A stretch of 14,021 bases of DNA, taken from positions 1 through 14,021 of the forward strand of contig MU658082.1 in assembly GCA_026770575.1 (NCBI GenBank), in the 5' to 3' direction. How positions within the stretch are numbered: position 1 is the first letter of the stretch; each line of letters opens with the position of its first letter. A program made the position numbers and the translations under genes. Below are positions 1 to 9,389 of this stretch, one piece after another. A model generated the notes under the pieces. The model was not told the origin of the DNA. It made no database searches and was given only the letters and a program-made list of their open reading frames with translations. The stretch is from Pelagophyceae sp. CCMP2097 (taxonomy: Eukaryota > Sar > Pelagophyceae).

Positions 1-362
1 TCTAGAAGGATATATCTGTTTTATGCGATTCGCCACCTTTTGCCAACTTCTGCCAACTTGAAAAAATCTCAGAAACTTGAACAATCCTTAGAAACTTTTA
101 ACGTTTTCTCGCTTTCCTTGCCCGTAGCCGCGCGAAAATATCTGAATAAGCCAGGACTTATTCAACACATCAAATAAAATATTCAAAATAGCAATAACAC
201 ACCGCCGACCACAAAAAAAAAGATTATATAAAAGAATTGCACATTTGTAAGTAAACAGGAAAAATTAAATCACTTGATATACCACTATACCAATATCCAT
301 ATTGACGTCATAGTTAAAATTTTTCATTTTTACTTCAAAAAAGGACGTAGTTTTAACGTTAG
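1..362. other. Gene-free left flank
   Basis: I see no credible coding region here. The stretch lies downstream of the fibre gene, which runs leftward and ends at 363. It holds two short direct repeats: TGCCAACTT twice near 42-59, and AGAAACTT twice near 70-98. It also holds a small perfect inverted repeat (listed separately) and A-rich runs near 214-223. It could be an element end, host flank or a 3' untranslated region. No terminal inverted repeat partner is visible elsewhere in the window, so the element boundary cannot be placed. Confidence 0.5.
143..164 (-). terminator. Small hairpin downstream of the fibre gene
   Basis: TGAATAAG (143-150) and CTTATTCA (157-164) are perfect 8-base inverted arms around the 6-base loop CCAGGA. 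The hairpin lies about 200 bases past the end of the leftward fibre gene. Some giant viruses such as mimivirus use palindromic hairpins to define transcript 3' ends, so a 3'-end role is possible. An 8-base arm can also arise by chance in AT-rich DNA. Confidence 0.25.
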
Positions 363-3300
363 TCAAAATGACTTGTTGCTGTCGATGATCAAGTGTAAAA
401 TTCCGAGGGGTGAAATGAACCTGAAATCGATTGATTTCATTACATTTGCGAAAGTAAATCTTTGTCGAGGAACCCCTTGAATAGAACCTCGATCATTCCA
501 AATTACATTAAAATTCGAATCATTTGCTACTTTCTCTCCATCATATTCAATGAGAATCATTCGGTTATTAGAGTCACGTGTAGCAACCCATCTCCCGACG
601 GATACAGTATCTAATTTTTTCTTTTTGGAAATTGTTACATTTTTACATTGTCCTGGGTGCCACTTGAAGTATTAAAAAAATCTGTATCAAAAAACAGGTT
701 GAATGCGTCAATGGTTGACGTGTCTTTTCGAAACTCTATGCCATTCTGATATGCTTTTATCGAAGATTTACCAACAGTTGTTATAATGTCGCCGATCATT
801 TTGAAGGCATTCGAATCTCGTAAAAAATAATTTCTTACTGTACTTAAAATAGAATTCTTCCCGACAATTCCACCAATTTCTTCAATAATTGTATCCCTTG
901 TTTGAGTTCGATTGAAGAAAGTAACCGGATTTAATGAAACCTGACTCAGATTTGAAACTGAATTATTAAAAGAAAAATCTGATGAAAATCTCATTGTATA
1001 AGAGTCGAACCCGGCGGTATTTTTTACAGCAAACCCATCGAATTTTTGGACAAATTGATTTAATGAATTAATTGAAAGAGTTGAACTTTTCGTATCGTAA
1101 CGAATTCCGCTTGTTGAACTTGACACGGCTCTTTCTAATTCGTTGCGAATTCCTGAAATGTTGCATTTTTCTGAAATTTTTGCATCTACTGTTTCTTTAT
1201 CATAATACTTCTCGGTGAGTTCTATTTCAGTTAATATCTCGGACTTCAACGATAGAACATTACTGACGAAGTTCAATCCTCTTGCAACGGTAAAGACGCC
1301 TGCTTTTGTAACCAATTTGTCTTTAATTTGATTTTTATTATAATAAATTTGTTCGTTCTCTAAATTAGTATTGAATTCGCCGGTTATGCTAATAAAATTC
1401 GAGTTTGATTGGGATAAACCACGACCATATGAATATCGAGGAATTCCATCAATTCGTGTATTTATTTCGTTTTTATTAAAATAAATATTTGCAATATCAC
1501 TCTCGTCAATAATGTTCGATGCTACTGATATTAAATTCGAGTCGCTTTTTGTTAGACCATTTCCATATGTATAATTCTGTAATGAGTCGAATCTCGAATC
1601 CAGTTGAATCTTATTAAAATACAATTCCGATATTTGGTTTTGATCTTAAAAATCATCTTTTATTGACACAACTTAGTTGATTAGATTCAATCCACGAGAA
1701 AATGTCAGATTCTGTACAACCGATAATTTTTCATCAACAGTCGTCTTGGTGTAGAACTTTGATAATATTCCAGTTTCGTTTAAAAAATCCGATTTAATAG
1801 AAAAAATATTATCGATCAGTGACAACCCCCGTCCGACGTCATACGGGGCAGCCTGGTCACTCTGAGGACCTCGTTCACCTTGTTCACCTTGAGAACCCCC
1901 AGTGCTGTTGACTTGTGTACTATTTCCGAACGAAACTTCTTTCGTTTCATTATTGTAAAATAATATTGAAGTTGTCTGTAATGCTCGAATGTTAGATAAA
2001 TACAACGAATTGTCACGTTGTGATGTTATATTGTTACCAATAATAGTTGAATTGCTAAAATTATTTATTGAATTCTGACCAAATACTATTGAATCTGCCC
2101 CGGTTACAGATGAATTTTTTCCGATACGGATGGTGCTTGAATCAATCAGTTCTGTTTTCTTAATAAATTGGGGTATAATGACATCATTTAATTCTTTTTT
2201 GTTCGATATATTTAATGACTCTTGATTATACAAGGCAAGCCGTTGACTTTGTTGAATTAAATCAATTAAATTTGTTTCATTGGTCGCAGGTTGGAAGAAT
2301 TTTGTTTGGAATGTAGTCCCACCACCATTCATATATATAAAAAAATACCATTCTGACTGATGTGTATAACTTCCTAAAACTGGAATAAACGACGAATTAT
2401 TTATGATTGATACGATATTACCGCCCAATAATTTCGCTTTATACAAGTTCCGTGATCCACCAAAAGTAAAATCATGTTTGATGTGAGTATTTGCACCTAA
2501 ACCTTTATCCGGATTTGGTGAGTACATATGCTTGTTTGTGAAAAGTATCACTTTATGCTCGGATTGTAAAACATTCTCTTCGATCGTTTATGACTTATCA
2601 CGTATCCAAATATTTGCAGGAACGCTTGATAACCCAACCGTGAAGAAACCGAGGCCTGAATTCAGCTGCGATTCGAAAGTTATATTATTGGAGAGTTTTA
2701 TTTCACTCCAGAGCATGTTCTCAAAGACGGGATTCGTATTAGTGTGATTGCTTTGAATTCGGTCAGGAAAGGGTATTCCATCTCTTATTAAAAAAGAATA
2801 ATCTGGGTCTAATGTATAATCACTGCTGCTTCCATTGTTCCCAAATCGAAACGACTCTTCTGTCAAAATAATTTCAGGTGAGAAAACCTTCGGCAATAAC
2901 TCACTTATAATATTTTCTGCTGCTAGCGCACGACTTTGCTCAGCGTTGATCAATGTCGTTAGTGTAGCCTCTTTGTTTATTGCGCGTGTCTTCTCTATAT
3001 TAAGTGTGTTTAAAAGAGTGTTTTGTGATGCCACTAATTCACTCTTCAACGCGCGCAATGGAATAATATCACTTTTTATATTATCTATGTCTGTACTTAT
3101 TTTAGTATTTAAATAATTTATATCATTATTTACTCGAGTAGTTTCTACACTATTGTCCGTTTTATTTGTATCAATTTGAATGTTAACTAGATTTATTGCG
3201 GTCTGTAAATTCTCAGCGGTTGCAGCCGAGTTATTGGAGATGAGTTGGCTCTGCTGAGATACTTGTATAACCGTACCATTAATTTTTTCGTCAACAAATT

Positions 3301-3928
3301 TAATATCGTCATTTATAGTCTGTAAATTTTCATTTGTTTCCTCGCGAGTCTGAAATAGTATAGGATTTATAGAAATTTCCGAAACGGTGGATAATGGATT
3401 ATTGGAAAATAAAAATTCATTACTAAAATTGACTGTATGGGAGTTAAAACCCGCCTGATTTATAAATTGAATCCCGTTATTTATCTTATTAACTGATCGA
3501 AGTCCGTTGGTTGACAAGAGATTTGTCTCCGCAAAATAATTCACTCCACTGTTGGGACGATTACTCATTAAGGCGATTTCATTTCGTATGAGTTGTGTAG
3601 AATCGATTGCCAATATTTTAGTATCGATTACGTCTATCGGGTAATATATTAAATCTATTTCGTCTTTGCTAATGAATGATTCGTTTAATGAAATAACGTT
3701 ATCAACAATTTCTATGCCTCTACCTGAATTGGTTTTTACAGGTTCAATATTTGCTATTTTCACATCAATTTCATTTAGAACTTCGCTTTTCGTAAATGTA
3801 TCGATATCATCAAATAAGTTTGTAATTGCGTAATTTGCGATGTCAATACCAACTCTCGCACTGTATTCCAGAACATCAACTGAACTTATCACTGGACGTA
3901 ACACCGATCTATTTGAGTTTACAGACAT
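363..3928 (-). CDS. Giant fibre / attachment protein, reading frame interrupted
   Basis: The gene starts at ATG 3928 and ends at TGA 363, about 1,188 codons. Three long open stretches in the same frame are separated only by TAA codons at 2588-2590, 1673-1675 and 1646-1648. A one-base slip in the A5/T5 run at 640-644 leads to the last 90 or so residues. Visible domains are: a GRG(I/L)-type unit near residue 69; a Ser/Asn-rich block 126-198; a long coiled coil about 195-345; a YadA-head-like region about 600-650 with repeated SIVFG and STIIG motifs; a short collagen-like GSQGEQGERGPQ run about 678-689; then five more GRGL-type units. The 126-198 block is duplicated near 939-1011. This layout suits a trimeric virion fibre that recognises the host surface. 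The start follows an AT-rich gap containing ATATAGTAT. The single-gene call rests on the shared frame, the repeat crossing two of the TAA codons and the duplication. A set of separate genes or a decayed gene remains possible. Confidence 0.7.
789..3721 (-). repeat. Six GRGL-type repeat units inside the fibre gene
   Basis: Units of about 37-40 residues begin with (G/S/A)RG(L/I) or GNGL, continue through a short N-(V/I/L)-x-S-(I/L) segment, and end with (Y/F)-(Y/F)-x-K followed by a D-x-(K/R)-(I/L/F) ending. They start near residues 69, 698, 744, 789, 835 and 882 of the protein. The first is isolated near the N-terminus and the other five follow the collagen-like run in close series. They look like repeated shaft modules. 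Unit three contains the TAA codons at 1673-1675 and 1646-1648. Confidence 0.75.
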
Positions 3929-3968
3929 ATACTATATTATATTATTTTTATTTTTTCAATATTTCAAT

Positions 3969-5333
3969 TTACATAACGACGCTCCACATAGCAGTCGGGC
4001 TTGTCATATCTAAAACCAAGGCTTGCCTATACGTACTAATCACATGGAGTTGCACGGGTGAGGTTGCTTTATCAGTGTACGATAGAATTAGGCCAGTAGT
4101 GGTTGCTAACGTCGATATACCACTGCATATATGCGCCTGTGAACCTTTAGATGAACATACATTCAACCGTGCTTCAAAAGTGGGCATGATGCCTTTGAAT
4201 CGTCATACTTATTTTGAGAAAATTTGTCGATATTAAGCCCAATAGGTAAATCGTGAGTCCCCATAACACCTGAAGCAATTCTTGACATAGCCTGACATTC
4301 CGCTGGAGTTGATGGTACCTCGCGCAAAGCCTCAACTAACACGCCCCCCACGAGTACACCGTATTTATTGAGATGATTTTTAATAAAAATCGAATTGATA
4401 TCAGTTGTAACGGGGTCGACAATAGATGTTAAAGGGGTTTGAATTAAAGACACCTCTTCGAGCGATCGTACGCCCAACCCAAGGTTGATCGAGTGATTCG
4501 TGCCAGGGTTAGCAGGGATTTGATACTGATTATATATGTAATTTGTACAATCAATTCTGTATTTCCCTTGCATGCTCTGCATTAATGAATTGGTTACTTC
4601 AGGTGGAGTTTGTAGCATAGACATAACTAATTCCACCTCATCGATTACCAATGATCGATTAGATACTGCGGATGTATCCTTTGTATTCAAAAAAACCACT
4701 TCCAGTAAAATCCGCAATCGTATAGCAGAGATCGATGTCAAAGGATGAAAATAACGGTAGATGGCTGCCTCCAGAAAAGCAAGATGCATGTTGGCTGATT
4801 TCATCACACAGGACTACTGATGTGTTGGCTTTTAAACAAAAGCCTCGGTTTCCTTGTAGACTGTTTGGAATTTTTAAAGGTTCCTCAGTAAACACCGTGG
4901 GCTGGTTTTCTGGTTCATTGGAGTGAAAAGACCCGTTTATAGAAGCAGAGACAGAACTCAATGTTTGTGTTCTTTTTTCTTGAGAATTTCTCCATATGCC
5001 ATAACCCCTGCGAGAGGAGAGGATTGCCCCCTGCTGAGCCACTTCGATCTCGCTGAACATGGTCGCATACCCAGAAGGGCTGAAAATATAATCGTGCGCT
5101 GATGTATTTGTGATACGAACTTTTTGAAACGAATTCGCACAGTCCAAAAAGGTGTTGGATTGCAATCCAGGAATTCTGAAACGAATAGTCGAGTTACAAG
5201 TAAAGCCCGCCTGCTGATTGATCGGATTCAACCTTGTTATATAACTCTAGATTGGTGGACTCTGTCCTGAGCCCATACCCAAAAATTTTTGCGAAATGCT
5301 TGGCTTTGAAATGTCATGGTCTGAATGATGCAT
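3969..5333 (-). CDS. Probable major capsid protein, two frameshifts and one in-frame TAG
   Basis: The best start is ATG 5333; the protein would end at TAA 3969, about 454 residues. The N-terminal frame carries SYITRLNP, then STIRFRIPG and FLDCANSFQKVRI. The middle has VIDEVELVMSML and GVRSLEEVSLIQTP, and the C-terminus ends in SPTAMWSVVM. Length, beta-rich texture and position among the virion genes fit a jelly-roll capsid protein of polinton-like viruses, but I recognise this by pattern and context rather than a diagnostic motif. An in-frame TAG at 5247-5249 lies before SYITRLNP, and no usable ATG follows it for a long way. Two single-base slips are needed: one base fewer in the run at 4689-4695, and one more in the run at 4182-4184. 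The gap to the fibre start is only 40 bases. Confidence 0.62.
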
Positions 5334-5400
5334 ATCTATACCAAATATAAAAAATATTTTAGTTATTCAATATTGAAGGGGAAGGAATTCTTTATTTTTT

Positions 5401-5835
5401 TTATATCAGACAGTTTGATTTTTTCGATTCCTTTGTTTTCAACTTTTTTAATAAATATGTATCCGTTTTTTTTATAAAATTCCCAGTGTCTTTAATGATC
5501 TCCCCACGCAAAAAAAGAGGGGTCGTGTAATCAACTAATTCAGGGTTGTAAAATGTTGTGATTTCAGAAACTGTTTTTGCCCCATTACCAATGCCTTTTA
5601 AAACCTCTCCGATTTTTCGGGCTACGTCCTTTCTTTTTTTGGGTGTGTATTCTTTATTTTCTAATTTTTGCATTTTTTGATTTTTCATTATGGTAGGAAC
5701 ACTTCTTTGTAAGATTTCTTTATTAGTTCGATTGTCTACAGTATATATACGATTTGGTGTGATTACTGTAGTAAAAATTTTTGCACGCATACGCTGTTGG
5801 TGAGCAATTATTTCTTCACGAGTTTTTGGAAGCAT
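5401..5835 (-). CDS. Small basic protein between the capsid genes
   Basis: I do not recognise this protein. It has 144 residues from ATG 5835, ends at TAA 5401 and has an intact frame. It is rich in Lys and Arg, for example KEYTPKKRKDVARK and KKLKTKESKK near the C-terminus, and shows no signal peptide or membrane segment. It sits between the minor and major capsid genes, which suggests a virion, DNA-binding or assembly role, but that is inference from position only. The ATG follows an AT-rich gap (AATAATATATAAAATATT) typical of promoters here. If TAA were read through, the frame would run to a TGA inside the capsid gene start, which is unlikely. Confidence 0.6.
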   Translation of the reverse strand: MLPKTREEIIAHQQRMRAKIFTTVITPNRIYTVDNRTNKEILQRSVPTIMKNQKMQKLENKEYTPKKRKDVARKIGEVLKGIGNGAKTVSEITTFYNPELVDYTTPLFLRGEIIKDTGNFIKKTDTYLLKKLKTKESKKSNCLI

Positions 5836-5963
5836 AATATTTTATATATTATTATTTTTCAGCGACCTGGTACTCTCCCGAAATTGATGTTTTTGGAAGA
5901 TGGAAAATGACAATTTAACTCAGGTCGACTTAAAATATCAGTTTTTCCATGAAATGAATCGGT
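5836..5963. other. Intergenic stretch with ambiguous short frames
   Basis: This 128-base gap separates the basic-protein gene from the minor capsid gene. On the minus strand the minor capsid frame continues past its TGA (5964-5966) without another stop until a second TGA, with a protein-like end NINFGRVPGR. On the plus strand a 53-residue frame starts at 5900 but overlaps the capsid gene in antisense. Neither is strong enough to call. The part nearest 5836 is AT-rich and probably holds the promoter of the basic-protein gene. Confidence 0.35.
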
Positions 5964-6793
5964 TCAATTTATCTCGTGAACGTCTAACTGTGTCTTCTTG
6001 TATAGATAATACATGGAATCGATTATCTTATTTACTCTATGTTCTCTTTTTGCATATTTAAGTTGAATTACAAGAGTGATTTGATAACGATCTGGAATAA
6101 ATACAGTCCCATCGTCTAGATGTAATGTAATTGAAAATTGATTAGTTGAATGATGTCTGATATGGCTATGCATAATTGTTTCAACTGCATTGAAAAAAAT
6201 ATACGATCCAAATTCGTTTACAATTCCGACCTTTGCACATCCATGGATGATAGTGGAATTTGTTCGTTCATTTGGACTCGTCTCTCGTATGGATATATTA
6301 GGTTGTGTTGATTTTCCTGTAAATCGCACGAACTTTCACTGATTGCAATAGACTTTTATACTTGAGGTTTGATATTTAAAAGCGCCCATACGGAACTTTC
6401 TAAAATAGTAAATGATGCCAAGTTATTTGTTTTTTGCTGAATGCGAAATTTTAAAGTTAAAGGATCAAATGATATGACAATAGTACCGAAATTATTGGTA
6501 TTTTGTTTTTCAAAGCCTTCGTTCAAACGAGCGACAATGTCTTCCGCATAATACGACCCCTTCGAGAACAAGAATGACTCTGCACGATCACCATCATTAG
6601 ACAAAAGTCTATAACTTAGAATTACGTCTTCCGGTATGTTAGCAATACTATTCATGCAAGAAAACGATTTTATGTATAGACTTGCGGTATAATCATCTGG
6701 TATAGTAATATCTGGAAATATATTAAACTTGAATTGTCCATTACGAATGTCGTCTACGTTTTTGCTATCAAGATACACGTTTATATCTTCCAT
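5964..6793 (-). CDS. Probable minor capsid / penton-type protein, frame interrupted
   Basis: The protein begins at ATG 6793 (MEDINVYLDSKN) and ends at TGA 5964, about 276 residues. The N-terminal half has an N-x-F-x-F-x-I beta pattern (GQFKFNIFPDITIPDDYTA) followed by SYYAEDIVARLNEGF. The C-terminal half has IIHGCAKVGIVNEFGSY, TIMHSHIRHHS, and a final beta hairpin around LDDGTVFIPDRYQITLVIQL. This layout resembles small virion proteins with a Y-x-x-x-(D/E)-L/I-x-x-x-(I/L)-N motif, often seen beside capsid genes of polinton- and adinto-like elements. The two halves are joined only if the TAA at 6356-6358 is passed and one base is gained near 6331. Two separate genes remain possible, but the C-terminal half has no ATG of its own. 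The gene diverges from the lipase gene with only 30 bases between start codons. Confidence 0.5.
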
Positions 6794-6823
6794 ACATCTT
6801 AAATTTTTAAACAAATAACAGTT
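6794..6823. promoter_or_regulatory. Divergent start region between capsid and lipase genes
   Basis: Only 30 bases separate the ATG of the leftward minor capsid gene (6793) from the ATG of the rightward lipase gene (6824). The stretch is AT-rich (TTAAATTTTTAAACAAATAA) and must hold or overlap the core start signals of both. No conserved motif could be matched to other starts. Confidence 0.35.
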
Positions 6824-7402
6824 ATGGATGCCAATCTTAGAAAAAAAACATACCAGTTGTCACGCGCAAGTTTATATAATGTCACTCCACCCAATTTTAA
6901 AAAAAATCCACTTTTATCAGATCGACGATCGAAAATATATGAAGATGATAAATATGTATACATATCCTATCGTCCAACTGATCCAATGAATATAAACGAC
7001 ATGTATACCAACTTTGAAATATTGACAGGAGATACAAAAAATTCTGAAAGATTTATTCAAGCCAATCAAAAATTTGAAAAGGTTCAAGAGACTTATCCAA
7101 ACAAAGAAATCGTAGTTACTGGATACTCCCAAGGTGGCACAGTAGCCAAAGAAGTCGCTAAAAATAATGAGGTTTATGCTACCTAAACCTATGCGGCGGG
7201 TGGAAACCCATATTATGATCTCCAACGTTCCATTCAACAGTATGTTGATAACGATACTTCTACATCACACATATATAACTACACGACTCACTAAGATCCA
7301 ATCTCAACGTTGAGTAATCTAATCCCAACTCAAAATGAAACATCCTTTTTTCTCGATGTAACTGGCTCAAATCCTCATGACATCGAGAACTTTGTTATAT
7401 AA
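6824..7402 (+). CDS. Lipase-like alpha/beta hydrolase with two in-frame TAA codons
   Basis: ATG 6824 opens a frame that reaches paired TAA TAA codons at 7400-7405, 192 residues, interrupted by TAA at 7184-7186 and 7292-7294. The nucleophile elbow GYSQGG gives Ser102. Asp158 in DPIS and His185 in PHDIENF are well placed to complete a Ser-Asp-His triad, as in class-3-type lipases. Both lie beyond the TAA codons, so the first open segment alone would lack two of three catalytic residues. The sequence stays protein-like across both codons, for example TYAAGGNPYYD after the first. A membrane- or lipid-cleaving role at entry or exit is inferred. The gene is convergent with the ATPase gene and their ends are 12 bases apart. 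The acyl substrate cannot be told. Confidence 0.65.
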
Positions 7403-7423
7403 TAACTTATCGACTTATCGACT
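7394..7423. repeat. Short hairpin and direct repeat at a convergent gene junction
   Basis: GTTAT and ATAAC (7394-7406) form a 5-base inverted repeat around ATA, covering the lipase end. It is followed by TTATCGAC twice in tandem (7408-7423), covering the ATPase end. The position between convergent genes is suggestive of 3'-end signals, but the elements are short. Confidence 0.25.
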
Positions 7424-8554
7424 TGCACGCTCGCCTTTATTAAAAAGTAAAATATTTTCCTCATCAAGAAAAGGAATACTTTCTCGTAAATTGACTTCTT
7501 TTTTTATTTGTGTGACCCATGTGATTTTTCTATTTTTATTTGTTAATGGAAATGGAATTTCAAGCATTTCTGAAATGCTGATTAATTCCACCAGCGATGC
7601 TTTGAATAGTTTTTTACTCGTTTGTATAAATACAATATCATTTGTTCGATCAGATATTAATAGAGAAGTCTCAGTTGGAGTCATCGATTCCCGTTCTGGA
7701 ACTACATTTTCAATATCCCTTGCATTTTCAATATCCCATGTATTTTCATCATACACTTCTGTGAGATCGTCGTCGTCGTCTAACTCCGGTGGTTCCAAGA
7801 CTAGTGGGTTGCTTTGTTCAACTTGTACTCCAAACCTTCCATGGTCCTGATAACTGTGTGTATATTCAAATCTTTCATTTTTCTCTCTTCTAAAATTTAC
7901 AGAGAACAATCTTTCCATCGTATCGGTGTGGTTGTATATTTCAATTCTTTTTATATTATTGCTATTAAAATTTATGACCACATTCACCTGCTGTCTTGCG
8001 GATAAACTCAGTTGCGTTTGACATTGTAAAGATATAAATAATGTCAGGCGATAATGCCTATGACGACAAATTAAATTATTGAGCAACTTCAAAACTTTTT
8101 TATCTTTCAAGTCTGAAGCCCCGTCATCTATGAAGAAGGCGGTGTCCTTCCCTTCAATGGCATTCTTCTCACATGTATTAAGTACGTGATTCAACACGTC
8201 TTCATCCAAAGTATGACAAACATTGCCCTCACTTATTGATTCAAATGGATTTTTGATGATCGAGCCGAGCGTGCATTCAGGTATACTGACTATAAACCCG
8301 TCAAAGACCTGTGCATAGATCCTATGTTTCATACTGCTTAACAGACTCACTGCAAGACTGCTTTTTCCTGACCCGGGAACCCCAATCAGCAGAATAACGG
8401 AGGCTTTATTGAAAAATAATTGATTTTTATGAAGCCAATCAACGTAAAGGTTTTTTTTTTGTTTCAGGTCGTAATATTTCAATGCACTGTCGGCAGATTG
8501 CTGCATCAAATCAACTTTTTGATTGTCATTCTTGTGTATTACTTAAACCTTCAT
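7415..8554 (-). CDS. A32-type genome-packaging ATPase (FtsK/HerA superfamily)
   Basis: The conserved part is fully open. Numbered from 8509, Walker A is GVPGSGKS at about 43-50 and Walker B is FFIDDG at about 125-130. RHYRLTLFISLQCQTQLSL follows at about 151-169, with the Gln sensor and an Arg (ARQQ) typical of A32-like packaging ATPases. The C-terminal third is acidic (ELDDDDDLTEVYDEN) and holds a small IENARDIENV duplication. The enzyme would pump viral DNA into preformed capsids. Start choice is uncertain: ATG 8506 is safe, while ATG 8554 adds a plausible 16 codons but includes TAA at 8543-8545. The gene ends at TAA 7415; a TGA follows 18 codons later in a protein-like extension. The 5' side is divergent from the small + strand gene at 8586. 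Confidence 0.88.
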
Positions 8555-8585
8555 TATAAACATTAATTTTTATATTTTATAAATT

Positions 8586-8792
8586 ATGACGATTCTAAAT
8601 ACACAAGAAAAAACGTCGACTGTAATTGTAATTTTGGGGTAATGTGGTATGCTATACCTTCGTACAATGAGACACTTGTTGTCGTCAAGATGTACTGAGA
8701 TTGATTGCTGTGGGATGACTATTAAACGTTCTCCATTGAGTGAAGAGAACGCTGTAAAATTGTCTAATGAAAAAATTGAAAGTCAAGTATAA
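8586..8792 (+). CDS. Small cysteine-containing protein
   Basis: A 69-codon plus-strand frame begins at ATG 8586 and ends at TAA 8790-8792, with one in-frame TAA at 8640-8642. A later ATG at 8649 would give 47 residues without any internal stop. The core SSRCTEIDCCG followed by MTIKRSPLSEENA looks like a small folded or metal-binding protein, with three Cys in a short span. I recall small proteins with an SSxC-type core in related viruses but cannot name a family. The frame ends one base before the end of the convergent neighbour (8794). This close fit without overlap supports both genes. Function unknown. Confidence 0.55.
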
Positions 8793-8821
8793 TTTAAAGA
8801 AAATTAAACTTAGATTGACTT
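8780..8821. terminator. Imperfect hairpin at the convergent gene junction
   Basis: AAGTCAA (8780-8786) and TTGACTT (8815-8821) are perfect 7-base inverted arms. Inside them TTTAA and TTAAA can extend the stem after an internal mismatch loop. The structure covers the stop codons of both convergent genes, so it could set the 3' ends of both transcripts. Such use of hairpins is known in mimivirus; here it is inference. Confidence 0.3.
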
Positions 8822-9320
8822 GTTTTATTTATTTCACATTTTCCATAATTGCCACTATTGTCTGAACGATTCTTCTTCTTTTTAACATAAATAATTTTTT
8901 CTTCCTCGTCTTCAGATTCGGATGATTCTGAATAATATTCATTTTTTTTATTATTCGTTTTAAAACAGGTTTTTGAATAGGTTTAGTTTTTACAACTGGG
9001 GGCTCAGTGTGGGGTTCAACTGTTTTCTTAACAGGTTTTATTTTTTCAATTTGTTCAACATTTTCTTTATTAATTTCATGACTCATTTTGTACCGAATTG
9101 CTAGTCGTTTATCATTCTCTTATTGTTTAATACTTCTCGGTTTTTTAATTTTTTTTAAAATCAAAGGTTCAGCCACAGGTACAGTATTAAAGTTTTCCGA
9201 ATTATCTTTCAAATCTCCCATTACATTCGATATATAAAAAAATTGCTTCCGAAAGACTTTGAAAAATGGTTCGGAAAGACTTAAAAATGGTTCGGAAGAC
9301 TTTAATTGTAAAACTTCCAT
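8794..9320 (-). CDS. Charged low-complexity protein, frame interrupted
   Basis: I do not recognise this gene. The frame runs from ATG 9320 (alternative ATG 9221) to TAA 8794, about 175 residues. It is interrupted by TAA at 9120-9122 and by a one-base slip in the eight-base T run at 8942-8949. After the slip the sequence becomes YSESSESEDEEEK then KKKKNRSDN, a far more natural ending than the unshifted frame. The middle is rich in Lys, Glu, Pro and Val (KPVKKTVEPHTEPPVVKTKP). The protein is probably disordered. A nucleic-acid- or capsid-binding role would be a guess. If the start is 9320, the N-terminus is encoded by the tandem repeat at 9249-9303; a start at 9221 would leave that repeat upstream. 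Confidence 0.5.
9249..9303. repeat. Tandem repeat, about 21-22 base unit
   Basis: Three copies, the last partial, of a unit like CGGAAAGACTTAAAAATGGTT lie next to each other. On the minus strand they would encode repeated SEPF-type peptides at the start of the charged protein, or lie just upstream if translation begins at 9221. Repeats of this kind can be recent slippage products or binding sites. Confidence 0.6.
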
Positions 9321-9389
9321 ATTCTATTTTAAATTGAATATCCTTTTTAATTTGTTTGTTTGTTTTAGACATATATATTTATCGATTTA

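Noticed and set aside
2835..3116. Plus-strand open frame opposite the fibre coiled coil
   Set aside because: Antisense of an Ala/Leu/Asn-rich coiled coil; hydrophobic shadow with no start context.
4659..4740. Programmed -1 frameshift in the capsid gene at the seven-base run
   Set aside because: The join needs a +1 shift (one base skipped); a -1 slip there leads straight into TGA. A run-length error explains it better.
5900..6061. 53-residue plus-strand frame starting MENDNL
   Set aside because: It lies partly antisense to the end of the minor capsid gene and its second half is composition-like rather than protein-like. Kept only as part of an unexplained region.
7377..7850. Long plus-strand open frame opposite the packaging ATPase
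   Set aside because: It is the antisense shadow of the acidic, Ser/Glu-rich C-terminus of the ATPase; it gives Ser-rich low-complexity protein and no motif.
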